Assembly: GCF_000373185.1 (NCBI RefSeq)
Contig: NZ_KB890627.1
Span: 62,001 to 126,000 of the forward strand
Reading direction: 5' to 3'
DNA from: Segatella paludivivens DSM 17968 = JCM 13650
Lineage (GTDB): Bacteria; Bacteroidota; Bacteroidia; Bacteroidales; Bacteroidaceae
DNA length: 64,000 nt
Positions 27,011 to 34,698 of this stretch are shown here, piece after piece. The translations under genes were made by a program, and so were the position numbers. A model generated the notes under the pieces. It worked only from the letters and a program-made list of their open reading frames with translations, ran no database searches and was not told the origin of the DNA. How positions within the stretch are numbered: position 1 is the stretch's first letter; every line of letters starts with the position of its first letter.

Positions 27011-27090
27011 GTTATTCTCCTTTATCTAGTCTTTTAAATATAGTAAAGACATTGTTTACATCATGCATCAAGTGATTAACCATATTATTT

Positions 27091-27098
27091 GCAAAGAT
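27091..27098 (-). promoter_or_regulatory. Promoter of the GNAT pair
   Basis: TATCTTTG on the minus strand, about 80 bases upstream of the first GNAT ATG. Confidence 0.5.
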
Positions 27099-27287
27099 AC
27101 AAAATTTACAGTAAAATGCAATTAATGAATATAAAACATGTAGTCTCTCATAAATCAAAAGACTTTGATAATTGATTTTTACGAGGAATATATTATAGTA
27201 AATTGATCACAATATAACTTAAGTCTGTTTGTTTTTTACTCTTATAAAATATTATAATAGATTTACATAATTACGATATAAAATTTG

Positions 27288-27295
27288 TATATTTG
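27288..27295 (+). promoter_or_regulatory. Promoter upstream of the tautomerase cluster
   Basis: TATATTTG with an ATTTAC segment about 22 bases upstream. It would drive the remnant at 27355 and then the tautomerase and GNAT genes. Confidence 0.45.
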
Positions 27296-27354
27296 CATTT
27301 ACGATATTGTTAAACACAACAAAGAAGGATTATATCATAAACAGTAAAGTATAA

Positions 27355-27516
27355 GAAGTTCTAAATTCAAAAACAATAAGTATAGATGTTTGTGACATAG
27401 AAAAGCATAAACACCATGTTATAGGGTTGTTTGAATTTGAGGTTACTGATAGCTCAAAAAATCAAAACTGGCTGTTTTATAGTAACTTCCACTCAGATGA
27501 TTTCGATATAAAATAA
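27355..27516 (+). pseudogene. Protein-like remnant, possibly acyltransferase N-terminus
   Basis: A 53-codon frame with no start codon at its head, following a promoter. It reads ...ISIDVCDIEKHKHHVIGLFE, FEVTDSSK, then an NWLFYSNFHSDDFDIK tail. The first part recalls the beginning of 2-oxo-acid-dehydrogenase E2/chloramphenicol-acetyltransferase-fold proteins (KHHVxALLExDVT), but the match is short. It is most likely a decayed gene whose promoter now serves the tautomerase cluster. Confidence 0.35.
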
Positions 27517-27538
27517 ATAACTATAAAATAAATATATT

Positions 27539-27748
27539 ATGCCATACATTACAATGGAATGTGGTCAGTTGACCACAGAACAAAAAGAAAATCTAATCAG
27601 TCGCCTTACAGAAACTGCCTCTGAAGCAACAGGTATTCCACCGGAATTCTTTATGATAACCATTAAAGAATTGCCAGATACAAATATGGGATTTGGTGGT
27701 AAAACCGTAGAAAAAACAAAACGTGAATATCAAAAGAACAAAAAATAA
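27539..27748 (+). CDS. 4-oxalocrotonate tautomerase-family protein
   Basis: A 69-residue small tautomerase. After Met removal the N-terminal residue is Pro, the catalytic base of the family (MPYITMECGQLTTEQKENLI). The middle (ITIKELPDTNMGFGGKTV) fits the beta-hairpin of the 4-OT fold. It works as an oligomer; the physiological keto-enol substrate is unknown. It is followed after 6 bases by a GNAT gene. Confidence 0.88.
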   Translation: MPYITMECGQLTTEQKENLISRLTETASEATGIPPEFFMITIKELPDTNMGFGGKTVEKTKREYQKNKK

Positions 27749-27754
27749 GATATA

Positions 27755-28231
27755 ATGGAAAATAAAGATATCAATATCAGATTTGCACAAGAAACTGAAA
27801 GCGAAGTTATATTAGAATTAATTAGAGGACTTGCTGCTTATGAAAATATGGAAGATGAAGTTGCTGCAACAAAAGAGCAGATACACGAAACTATATTTGT
27901 AAACAGAGACGCAGAGGTGTTATTAGCAGAATATAAAGGAAAAATCGTAGGATTTGCCTTGTTCTTCCATACCTATTCAACATTCCTTGGTAAAACAAAC
28001 ATCTATCTCGAAGATCTTTTTGTTAAAGAAGAAGCAAGAGGCAAAGGTATTGGCAGACTATTTTTTAAGCATATAGCAAAGATTGCTATTGACAAAGGGT
28101 ATGGAAGAATAGAATGGTGTTGTCTAGACTGGAATCAAAAATCTATAGAGTTCTATAAACATATGGGAGCAGAAGTTTTGGATGATAGAAGAATCTTTAG
28201 AATTTCAGATGACAAGTTTAAGGAGGTTTAA
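27755..28231 (+). CDS. GNAT N-acetyltransferase
   Basis: A 158-residue GNAT of the spermidine/diamine-acetyltransferase-like group: YLEDLFVKEEARGKGIGRLF (acetyl-CoA loop, near 90-109), then EWCCLDWNQKSIEFYKHMGA near 127. These features match thialysine/diamine acetyltransferases, though the substrate is not proven. It is transcribed with the tautomerase. Confidence 0.88.
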   Translation: MENKDINIRFAQETESEVILELIRGLAAYENMEDEVAATKEQIHETIFVNRDAEVLLAEYKGKIVGFALFFHTYSTFLGKTNIYLEDLFVKEEARGKGIGRLFFKHIAKIAIDKGYGRIEWCCLDWNQKSIEFYKHMGAEVLDDRRIFRISDDKFKEV

Positions 28232-28239
28232 TACTTAAT

Positions 28240-28430
28240 ATGAAAGCAAAAAAGCATAATACCATAACTTTCACGATAAAGGTTATTGATGAAAAACAGC
28301 AGTCTCAGGCATTCGACCTTGCATGGCGGGTGCTCTAGGATTTGTAGAGGTTGACACAGAACAAATTTCTGATGGTATACGCTATATACCGATGACCTAC
28401 AGTCAAAATGATATAATAACAACAAACTAA
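28240..28430 (+). pseudogene. Small gene broken by a frameshift
   Basis: An ATG with an AGGAGG ribosome site 15 bases upstream opens MKAKKHNTITFTIKVIDEKQ then QSQAFDLAWRVL and stops. A second frame overlapping at the GCATGG junction continues AGALGFVEVDTEQISDGIRY and runs to TAA at 28430. Together they read as one protein of about 63 residues, so a one-base shift near 28324-28344 has broken it (or is programmed). The family is unknown. Confidence 0.5.
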
Positions 28431-28477
28431 TCAGCCAATAGATAAATGTTAATTATATGTTAAAATCAAAATGTTTC

Positions 28478-28510
28478 TTGACTCATCCCTTAGGTCATGG
28501 TATAACTTTG
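28478..28510 (+). promoter_or_regulatory. MerR-type promoter/operator
   Basis: TTGACTC (28478-28484), a TGAC...GTCA dyad (28479-28497), then TAACTTTG (28503-28510). The long spacer with a dyad between the promoter elements is how MerR proteins twist and activate their promoters; this one lies 27 bases upstream of the MerR gene and suggests autoregulation. Confidence 0.45.
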
Positions 28511-28536
28511 CACTCGTAATCATTGCGCAACAGATT

Positions 28537-29364
28537 ATGAAAACAAAAATCAAATTTAAAATCGGCGAGTTCTCAAAAATCAATCAGGTCACAGTGAAGA
28601 CACTGCGACATTACGAAAAGATAGGTTTGATAGCACCTTGCGAAGTGGATGAATGGACGAAGTACAGATATTATGATGTGAGCCAGCTCAAGAAAATGAG
28701 CAATATCATGTATCTAAAAAGACTCGGGTTTGCCCTTAGTGAAATAAAGGATATCATGAATAAAGACGGAGGTATTCCATCTTTTGGGATGATAGAGGCA
28801 AAAATACAACTATGTAAGGATGAAATCAAGCATTTCGAAGTGCTTCAGGAAGAACTGAGAGAACTGAAGAATAGCCTCAAAAAACGAACTAAAATGGAGA
28901 AGTTTATTATTAAATCTTTGCCTGCGATTATCGTTGCAAGTCATAGAAGTGTTGTTCATAGTTATCAAGATCTATTCAATTTATGTCCAAATGTAATTGG
29001 ACCTGAAATGGAACGTCTGGGTTGTGTTTGTTCTGAACCTGGATATTGTTACACCATTGATCACAACAAGGAACACAAGGAAACCAATATAGAAATAGAA
29101 TATTGTGAAGCTGTTACTGAAAAGAAAGAGGATTCTGAATTAATTCAGTTTAAGAATATCCCTGCTGTGAAGAAGGCTCTTTGCTTTAATCATTATGGTT
29201 CTTATGACAAGTTACCAGAGACATGGGCAAAGATCTATGCTTTCATCGAAGATAATGACTATAAAATTGTTGATGACCCACGTTTCTGTTATATTGATGG
29301 CATTTGGAATAAGAATGATGAAAGCGAATGGCTGACAGAAATTCAAGTTCCGATTGAGAAATAA
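28537..29364 (+). CDS. MerR-family regulator with GyrI-like effector domain
   Basis: A 275-residue protein when started at the ATG at 28537; the longer frame begins upstream of the promoter and is rejected. The N-terminal MerR HTH (KIGEFSKINQVTVKTLRHYE, KIGLIAP) is followed by a dimerisation helix (about residues 75-115) and a C-terminal GyrI-like ligand-binding domain (KNIPAVKKALCFNHYGSYDK; LTEIQVPIEK ending). This is the BmrR-type layout for sensing lipophilic drugs. No efflux gene is adjacent. Confidence 0.9.
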   Translation: MKTKIKFKIGEFSKINQVTVKTLRHYEKIGLIAPCEVDEWTKYRYYDVSQLKKMSNIMYLKRLGFALSEIKDIMNKDGGIPSFGMIEAKIQLCKDEIKHFEVLQEELRELKNSLKKRTKMEKFIIKSLPAIIVASHRSVVHSYQDLFNLCPNVIGPEMERLGCVCSEPGYCYTIDHNKEHKETNIEIEYCEAVTEKKEDSELIQFKNIPAVKKALCFNHYGSYDKLPETWAKIYAFIEDNDYKIVDDPRFCYIDGIWNKNDESEWLTEIQVPIEK

Positions 29365-29396
29365 CACAATTTCGAAAAGAGCATCTTGCGAATAAT

Positions 29397-29444
29397 GCCA
29401 CTAATGTCCCCACAATATTAATATTGGATAGTGATGTTAGTGGC
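29397..29444 (+). terminator. Hairpin after MerR gene
   Basis: GCCACTAA (29397-29404) pairs with TTAGTGGC (29437-29444) around an AT-rich loop. There is no strong T run. Confidence 0.5.
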
Positions 29445-29465
29445 GTTTACTGTTTATAAAAAAGA

Positions 29466-29498
29466 ATCCTATCGTAACTTTATCAGAAACGATAGGAA
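29466..29498. terminator. Hairpin terminator between MerR gene and remnant
   Basis: CCTATCGT (29468-29475) pairs with ACGATAGG (29489-29496), with flanking TT/AA extension. It can serve the minus-strand remnant and the MerR unit. Confidence 0.6.
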
Positions 29499-29525
29499 TC
29501 ATATTTATTGATAAAATCTTCTTGT

Positions 29526-29813
29526 TTATTTTGGCAAAGAGAGGCTTCCTAGATGAACATCTGTTCCACCAACAACTTGAATGCCAGATTTGATAACAGT
29601 GATATTCTTAGTTGATAAATCTTCTGCTTTCAAATCATAACTACCACTGAACAATCCATGTAATTTGAAATAATTATTCTGTATGGTATCTGATAGAGTT
29701 GAAATAGTATCATTTGTAGATGTCACGGTAAAGATTCTCATAGCAGTCTTTGATGGTAATAGATTGCCATCTATGGCTGATGTATTGGCTGTTATGTATG
29801 AACGGATGCAGAT
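29526..29813 (-). pseudogene. 3' remnant of a secreted/lipoprotein gene
   Basis: A minus-strand frame of 95 codons with no start at its head (an in-frame TAA lies just upstream). It reads ...YITANTSAIDGNLLPSKTAM, RIFTVTSTNDTISTLSDTIQ, ending VGGTDVHLGSLSLPK. The Thr/Ser-rich beta pattern and GSYDLKAEDLSTKN segment resemble the end of DUF4382 or carboxypeptidase-regulatory-like lipoproteins of Bacteroidales. The signal peptide and first part are missing, so it is probably a deletion remnant. Confidence 0.55.
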
Positions 29814-29948
29814 TTAATGTATTGTTGCAATGATGGTATATACAAACTTATTGTTGCAATATAATTAGTTACAATAGTATTATTGTAATGTTATAAATTG
29901 TAAAATGATAGTAGATTTTTGAAGGGAAATTTGGAAGATTTAGAATAT

Positions 29949-29966
29949 GTTCGTATTTTTGCGAAC
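29949..29966 (+). promoter_or_regulatory. arsR promoter/operator
   Basis: GTTCG-tatttttg-CGAAC forms a dyad whose centre contains the -7 box TATTTTTG (29954-29961). The repressor would cover the promoter directly. The arsR ATG is 17 bases downstream. Confidence 0.6.
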
Positions 29967-29982
29967 AACAATTAAGGAAAAG

Positions 29983-30309
29983 ATGGAAAACGATAAAAAA
30001 TATACTGCAAGGCAAGAACAATTGGCACGCTTTGCCAAAGCTTTGGGACATCCTGCCCGAATCTCGATCATGCAATTTCTTGCAAAGCAGGATACTTGTT
30101 ACTTTGGTGACATACACGAAGAGTTGCCTATTGCCAAGGCTACAGTTTCTCAACATCTTAAAGAGCTGAAAAATGCAGGGTTGATACAAGGTGAGATTGA
30201 AACTCCAAAGGTGAAGTATTGTATCAACAGAGAGAATTGGAAACTTGCTCAGGAATTGTTTGGTGAGTTTATGGGACAATGTATATACAAAAAAAAGAAT
30301 TGCTGTTAA
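29983..30309 (+). CDS. arsR: ArsR/SmtB-family arsenical repressor
   Basis: A 108-residue winged-helix repressor when started at ATG 29983, which has an AAGGAAAAG site; the in-frame upstream ATG lies in the operator. The core ARFAKALGHPARISIMQFLA is followed by the recognition helix ATVSQHLKELKNAGLI. Possible As(III)-binding cysteines are DTCYFGD near 41 and the C-terminal NCC. It heads the ars operon and is autoregulated by the dyad upstream. The 3' end forms one arm of a hairpin terminator. Confidence 0.92.
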   Translation: MENDKKYTARQEQLARFAKALGHPARISIMQFLAKQDTCYFGDIHEELPIAKATVSQHLKELKNAGLIQGEIETPKVKYCINRENWKLAQELFGEFMGQCIYKKKNCC

Positions 30310-30323
30310 TGCATTCTTTTTTT
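30292..30323 (+). terminator. Intra-operon terminator/attenuator overlapping arsR stop
   Basis: AAAAAAGAATTGC (30292-30303 region) pairs with GCATTCTTTTTTT (30311-30323). The left arm encodes the last residues of ArsR. It may lower read-through into the downstream ars genes. Confidence 0.6.
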
Positions 30324-30334
30324 ATATATTAATT

Positions 30335-30352
30335 GATCGTTGTTTTGCGAAT
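30335..30352 (+). promoter_or_regulatory. Possible second ArsR site
   Basis: GATCG-ttgttttg-CGAAT resembles the arsR operator in arm sequence and spacing, with a weaker -7-like TTGTTTTG centre. It sits 24 bases before the acetyltransferase gene, after the arsR terminator. Confidence 0.4.
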
Positions 30353-30375
30353 GGCGAATAATGTAGTTATTATAT

Positions 30376-30900
30376 ATGAATATGGAAAATGAAATGCTAA
30401 TACGTGCTGTTAATATAGGCGATGCTCAAGCCATTTGTAGCATTTATAATTATTATGTTATGAATACAGCAATTACATTTGAAACGAGTGAAGTCTCTGT
30501 CAGTGATATGCGGGGGCGAATTGAAGAAGTTCTTGATAGTGGACTTCCATATTTTGTTGCAGTGGTTGATAACAAAATAGTTGGATATTGTTATATACAC
30601 CGTTGGAATGGTAGATGTGCTTATTCTTCTACTAAAGAGCTTTCTATTTATTTAGATAAAAATATGCGGCAAAAAGGGGTAGGCAGCCAACTATTTGATT
30701 ATTTGTTAAGTCATGTTGATTATAAGACGACTCACGTTCTTATTTCGGGTATATGCATTCCAAATAAAGCAAGTGTGCGTCTTCATGAGAAATTTGGATT
30801 CAAGAAGATATCACATATGAAAGAAATTGGTCGAAAATTTGATGAGTGGCGAGATGTTGGTCATTGGGAACTGATTCTTTCATCAATTGATAGGTCTTAA
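30376..30900 (+). CDS. ArsN1-like GNAT (phosphinothricin/arsinothricin acetyltransferase family)
   Basis: A 174-residue GNAT of the phosphinothricin-acetyltransferase group: AICSIYNYYVMNTAITFETS (residues 17-36), the family Y.HRW.GR.AY segment (near 75), acetyl-CoA loop KNMRQKGVGSQLFDYLL near 96 and GICIPNKASVRLHEKFGF near 127. In ars operons, this family (ArsN1) has been shown elsewhere to acetylate the arsenical antibiotic arsinothricin. Position between arsR and arsE supports that role, but it is inferred. An alternative start is ATG at 30382. Confidence 0.85.
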   Translation: MNMENEMLIRAVNIGDAQAICSIYNYYVMNTAITFETSEVSVSDMRGRIEEVLDSGLPYFVAVVDNKIVGYCYIHRWNGRCAYSSTKELSIYLDKNMRQKGVGSQLFDYLLSHVDYKTTHVLISGICIPNKASVRLHEKFGFKKISHMKEIGRKFDEWRDVGHWELILSSIDRS

Positions 30901-30969
30901 GATATAAAAATGAGTAAAGTTATACTTATTTTTTGATGTATTTAATATAAAATAATTAAGTAATAAATT

Positions 30970-31206
30970 ATGGAAATAAAAATTTTAGGAACAGGTTGCA
31001 GCAGTTGCAAGGCACTTTATGCAACAGTAGAGAGAGTGATAAAAGACATGGACATTGATGCTGTGTTGATAAAAGAAGAAGATTTGGAAAAAATCATGTC
31101 TTATAATGTAATGTCGCTTCCAGCATTGGTGATAGACGGTAAAGTTGTAGCAAAGGGACGTATTACAGAGAGTGAAATAAAAAATATTCTAACTATAAAC
31201 AAATAA
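30970..31206 (+). CDS. arsE: Small thioredoxin-fold protein (ArsE-like)
   Basis: A 78-residue redox-active-disulfide protein: EIKILGTGCSSCKALYATVE carries a CSSC active site (Cys10, Cys13), and MSLPALVIDGKVVAKGR is the cis-Pro region. It is in the TM0996/MTH895 family. In Bacteroides ars operons, such a gene (arsE) lies with arsF and arsG, and the trio is linked to aromatic arsenical reduction and efflux. It is 5 bases upstream of arsF. Confidence 0.85.
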   Translation: MEIKILGTGCSSCKALYATVERVIKDMDIDAVLIKEEDLEKIMSYNVMSLPALVIDGKVVAKGRITESEIKNILTINK

Positions 31207-31211
31207 AAAGT

Positions 31212-31634
31212 ATGAAACGTGTTATTTTAATGTCTCTATTGGGCTTGATTTGCTTTACAAGTGTTAATGCACAAACAAAGAAAGTTGTAAAACCGACCAA
31301 AGCTACTGTTGAAGTTTTGTATTTTCACAGCAAGCAACGTTGCCCTACTTGTATAGCAGTAGGAACATATTCTAAAGAAGTTGTAGACAAGGATTTTGCG
31401 GCTCAGGTGAAAAGTGGTGCAGTAAAGTTTAAGGAAATTGATATTTCAACTCCACAAGGAGAGACATTGGCCGACAAATATCACGTAACATGGTCGTCTT
31501 TGTATGTGAATAGGTGGCAGAACGGAAAAGAGGTACGAAACGATATGACCAATTTCGGTTTTGAAAATGCCCGCACGAATACACCGGCTTTTAAGAGCGG
31601 GTTAAAAAACAAGATAAGTAAGCTATTAAAATAG
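31212..31634 (+). CDS. arsF: ArsF-like periplasmic thioredoxin-fold protein
   Basis: A 140-residue protein with a signal peptide (cleavage after VNAQ, about residue 21). QRCPTCIA holds a CPTC motif near residue 45, and WSSLYVNRW lies about 50 residues on. The family is annotated as nitrophenyl compound nitroreductase subunit ArsF, said to act with ArsE/ArsG on roxarsone-like arsenicals. The fold is thiol-redox-like, and direct nitroreductase activity cannot be seen in the sequence. Confidence 0.85.
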   Translation: MKRVILMSLLGLICFTSVNAQTKKVVKPTKATVEVLYFHSKQRCPTCIAVGTYSKEVVDKDFAAQVKSGAVKFKEIDISTPQGETLADKYHVTWSSLYVNRWQNGKEVRNDMTNFGFENARTNTPAFKSGLKNKISKLLK

Positions 31635-31643
31635 CAGAAGATA

Positions 31644-32354
31644 ATGATGGATTTTCTACAACAGATATTGGACAATAGCAATATTCCGATTGTTACTGCT
31701 TTTGTCTTAGGTTTGCTCACGGCTATCAGTCCTTGTCCATTAGCAACCAATATAACCGCTGTTGGCTTTATAGGTCGTGATATAGAGAGCAAACGCCGCA
31801 TCTTCTTGAACGGCATTCTGTATACGGCAGGACGAATGGTGGCGTATTCGGTGCTGGGAGCTATATTGATATTTATACTCAGAAGTGGTTCCGATATGTT
31901 TTCGATTCAAAAAGGGGTGAGTCAATGGGGAGAAATGCTCATCGCTCCGGCCATGTTGCTCATCGGACTGTTTATGTTGTTCGGTGATAAGCTGCGGCTT
32001 CCAAAATTTGGGTTCTCGGGAAATATAAAATCTGAGAAGCTGAAGGGCGTATGGGGAAGCCTGCTTCTGGGTATGCTTTTCGCAATGGCTTTTTGCCCCA
32101 CGAGTGGTGTGCTTTACTTTGGGATGTTGATACCCCTGTCGGCTCAAGCCACCGGTGGATACATGTTACCAATTGTATTTGCTTTTGCTACAGGACTTCC
32201 TGTGATACTTGTAGCGTGGCTGCTAGCCTATAGTATGGCTGGTGTTGGCAAGTTCTATAACAGGATGAAGGTGTTCCAGAAATGGTTTAATATGATTGTC
32301 GCCATCCTGTTCATCTTGGTTGGACTTTATTACGCATATACATTTTATCTGTAG
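31644..32354 (+). CDS. arsG: ArsG-like DsbD/CcdA-type permease
   Basis: A 236-residue membrane protein with six spans and two proline-cysteine turns characteristic of CcdA/DsbD transmembrane domains: TAISPCPLATNITAVGFIGR near 30-49 and MAFCPTSGVLYFGML near 151. CcdA proteins carry electrons across the membrane. The family is annotated as an aromatic aminobenzylarsenical efflux permease, but the Cys pair also fits supplying reductant to ArsF. It is part of the ars operon. Confidence 0.87.
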   Translation: MMDFLQQILDNSNIPIVTAFVLGLLTAISPCPLATNITAVGFIGRDIESKRRIFLNGILYTAGRMVAYSVLGAILIFILRSGSDMFSIQKGVSQWGEMLIAPAMLLIGLFMLFGDKLRLPKFGFSGNIKSEKLKGVWGSLLLGMLFAMAFCPTSGVLYFGMLIPLSAQATGGYMLPIVFAFATGLPVILVAWLLAYSMAGVGKFYNRMKVFQKWFNMIVAILFILVGLYYAYTFYL

Positions 32355-32373
32355 AATTTTAAACGAAAATATT

Positions 32374-33342
32374 ATGTTACAACAATTTGCCGACTGGCTT
32401 ACATACAGTCTGCTAGGTCTTGATGCACAGTCACGAGTAGGTTCGGCAGTAGATTTCTTCTTTTATGATACGACGAAGATTTTAATTCTTCTATTCATTA
32501 TCAGTTCGATTATGGGAGTTGTAAATGCCTATTTCCCGATTGACCGCCTACGTAATTATCTCACAACGCATAAGTTGTTTGGACTACAGTATTTTTTTGC
32601 GTCGCTATTCGGTGCTATTACTCCATTCTGTTCATGTTCGTCAATACCTTTGTTTATTGGTTTTGTGAAAGGTGGCATTCCTCTTGGCGTGACATTTGCT
32701 TTTCTTATAACTTCGCCTCTGGTGAATGAGGTTGCTGTGGCTATGTTTCTAGGTACGTTTGGGCTGAAGATTACCCTCATATATGTTGTCAGCGGTATGT
32801 TACTGGGGATGATTGGAGGCTTCGTCTTAGGCAAAATGAAATTGGAAAACTATCTGAGTGATTGGGTAAAGAACATCCAAAAATCATCTGAGGCAGAGAC
32901 TGCAAAATGGGAAGCCGAGAAGATAACTTTTATCAATCGATTGCCAGGCATACTTAGAGACTCTTGGGGAATTGTAAAAGGAGTGCTATTGTATGTAATT
33001 ATTGGTATTGCTATCGGAGCTGCTATTCACGGCTATGTACCCGAAGGATTTTTTCAGCACTATATGTCAAAGGACAGTTGGTTTGCCGTACCGCTATCGG
33101 TAATATTGGGGGTACCCATGTATGCTAATGCGGCAGGTATTGTTCCTGTGATAGAAGTATTTGTGGCAAAAGGTGTGCCTATCGGTACTGCTCTTGCTTT
33201 TATGATGGCTGTAGTAGGGCTGTCACTACCAGAGGCAACTCTTCTGAAGAAAGTGATGACATGGCGACTAATAGGAATCTTCTTTGGTACTATCACGCTG
33301 TTTATCATTTTACTTGGATATTTGTATAATATAATTTTGTAG
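32374..33342 (+). CDS. Permease (ArsP/DUF318 family)
   Basis: A 322-residue membrane protein with about eight to ten spans, when started at ATG 32374; the longer frame overlaps arsG and its added residues are not protein-like. FCSCSSIPLFIGFVKGGIPL near 83-102 is the family signature, and the second half repeats it (GVPMYANAAGIVPVIE, VKGVP-like turn, MMAVVGLSLPEATLL). ArsP homologues export trivalent organoarsenicals. Its position before arsC supports a metalloid role. Confidence 0.88.
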   Translation: MLQQFADWLTYSLLGLDAQSRVGSAVDFFFYDTTKILILLFIISSIMGVVNAYFPIDRLRNYLTTHKLFGLQYFFASLFGAITPFCSCSSIPLFIGFVKGGIPLGVTFAFLITSPLVNEVAVAMFLGTFGLKITLIYVVSGMLLGMIGGFVLGKMKLENYLSDWVKNIQKSSEAETAKWEAEKITFINRLPGILRDSWGIVKGVLLYVIIGIAIGAAIHGYVPEGFFQHYMSKDSWFAVPLSVILGVPMYANAAGIVPVIEVFVAKGVPIGTALAFMMAVVGLSLPEATLLKKVMTWRLIGIFFGTITLFIILLGYLYNIIL

Positions 33343-33348
33343 AAGCAT

Positions 33349-33813
33349 ATGAGAGTATTGATATTGTGTACAGGAAATAGTTGCCGTAGCCAGATGGCAC
33401 AAGCATTTATGTCATCTTTTGATACTACATTAAAAGTCTTTTCGGCTGGTACAGAACCAGCTGAAAAGATAAATGAGATGGCTGTTAAGGTGATGAATGA
33501 AGTAGGTATAGATATTAGTAAAGCTAAACCCAAGAGTGTGAAAACATATCTGAATGAGGAATGGGATTATGTGATTACTGTATGTGGAGGGGCCAATGAA
33601 AATTGTCCAAATTTTACAGGCAAAGTAAAGCATCGCTTGCATCTCGGATTTGATGATCCAGCTGCAGTTACAGGTGATACAGAATTCATTATAGATGAGT
33701 TCCGCCGTATCAGAAATGAAATAAAAAACGGTTTCTTCTCATTTTATATGAAAGAACTAAAGAAGTTGGAGCTGCCAAAATGCTCCTGCGAAGATGAAAT
33801 AAAAGAAGAATGA
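33349..33813 (+). CDS. arsC: Arsenate reductase (low-MW phosphatase type)
   Basis: A 154-residue thioredoxin-coupled ArsC: VLILCTGNSCRSQMAQAF (residues 3-20) is the phosphatase P-loop with nucleophile Cys, and CGGANENCPNF near 82 supplies the resolving cysteines. DDPA near 104 is the catalytic Asp loop. It reduces As(V) to As(III) for export by Acr3. Its stop overlaps the ferredoxin gene by 4 bases. Confidence 0.94.
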   Translation: MRVLILCTGNSCRSQMAQAFMSSFDTTLKVFSAGTEPAEKINEMAVKVMNEVGIDISKAKPKSVKTYLNEEWDYVITVCGGANENCPNFTGKVKHRLHLGFDDPAAVTGDTEFIIDEFRRIRNEIKNGFFSFYMKELKKLELPKCSCEDEIKEE

Positions 33814-34049
33814 TTATGAGTAAGTTATGGTATCCAATGATTAACCAAAGCAAATGTGTAGGTTGTATGGCTTGTTACGATAAGTGTAAACACGGTGTGT
33901 TCACTATAGCAAATGATAAACCCAAGGTAATTCACAGAGAAGGTTGTGTGGAGGGCTGTCATGGGTGTGGTAATCTCTGTCCGCAGAAGGCAATTGTGTA
34001 TTCAGGGGATTTCAAAAGAGTAATCAAATGTTCTTGCAATGATGATTGA
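33810..34049 (+). CDS. 4Fe-4S ferredoxin-like protein in ars operon
   Basis: A 79-residue protein with cysteine groups CVGCMACYDKC near residue 16 and CVEGCHGCGNLCPQKA near 46, able to hold two 4Fe-4S clusters. An internal start at 33816 (MSKLWYP) is also possible. It overlaps arsC at its 5' end and the FmdE-like gene at its 3' end, so the three are translated together. It probably supplies electrons to an arsenical-processing step; the partner is not known. Confidence 0.85.
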   Translation: MIMSKLWYPMINQSKCVGCMACYDKCKHGVFTIANDKPKVIHREGCVEGCHGCGNLCPQKAIVYSGDFKRVIKCSCNDD

Positions 34050-34698
34050 TTCTAACAGGTTACGGTTTTTATGTTGTTTGTGCCTATTGCAATATGGCTT
34101 CGTAACGTTATTGCATGCACAGAATCAAAAAGTTATTGATACAGACTTTTCAAAAGGTCAGCTTACTAATATTCAAGAACTCAAATATAATGATTTAGTC
34201 AAGTTTCATGGACATTCATGTGATGGGCTACTCGAAGGTATGCAAGCATTAGAAGTAGGTTTACATATACTTTATCCTGATGGAATTGTAGATCGTACAA
34301 ATACGCGTATTATTAGCAGGTCTTCTCCTTGTCTTACTGATGCAGCAATCTATCTAACTGGAGGAAGGTATCAGTATAATACTTTTTATGTTACTGATAG
34401 CATTCCTGGAATGTATATTCTCCAGAGAATAGATAATAAAAGAACTGTTATCGTAAATAGAAAAGACAAGGTAAAACCTGATATTATTGATATAATGGGG
34501 AAAAAGGCAATAGCTAAAGAGCTTTCATATTCGCAACTTAGAAAGTTGAAACGTTTGGAAGAAGCTTATTCTCGAAAGTTGAAAAAAAACAAGCCAGAGT
34601 CTAATTTTATAGTTAAGCTGTTATATAATTATAAATGGGCTCCTGTGCTTAATAATTCATTTATCAAAACAGATATTATAAATAAGGATGTAAAATGA
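34039..34698 (+). CDS. FmdE-like secreted protein in ars operon
   Basis: A 219-residue protein with a signal peptide (hydrophobic [18 protein letters not shown], cleavage after LHAQ). Residues 48-75 match Fmd[21 protein letters not shown], where formylmethanofuran dehydrogenase subunit E has FHGHxCPG; a later SSPCLTDAA near 95 gives another Cys. FmdE domains often bind metals or molybdopterin-linked partners. A periplasmic FmdE-like protein overlapped with acr3 and ferredoxin is unusual, and its role is unknown. Confidence 0.8.
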   Translation: MMIDSNRLRFLCCLCLLQYGFVTLLHAQNQKVIDTDFSKGQLTNIQELKYNDLVKFHGHSCDGLLEGMQALEVGLHILYPDGIVDRTNTRIISRSSPCLTDAAIYLTGGRYQYNTFYVTDSIPGMYILQRIDNKRTVIVNRKDKVKPDIIDIMGKKAIAKELSYSQLRKLKRLEEAYSRKLKKNKPESNFIVKLLYNYKWAPVLNNSFIKTDIINKDVK

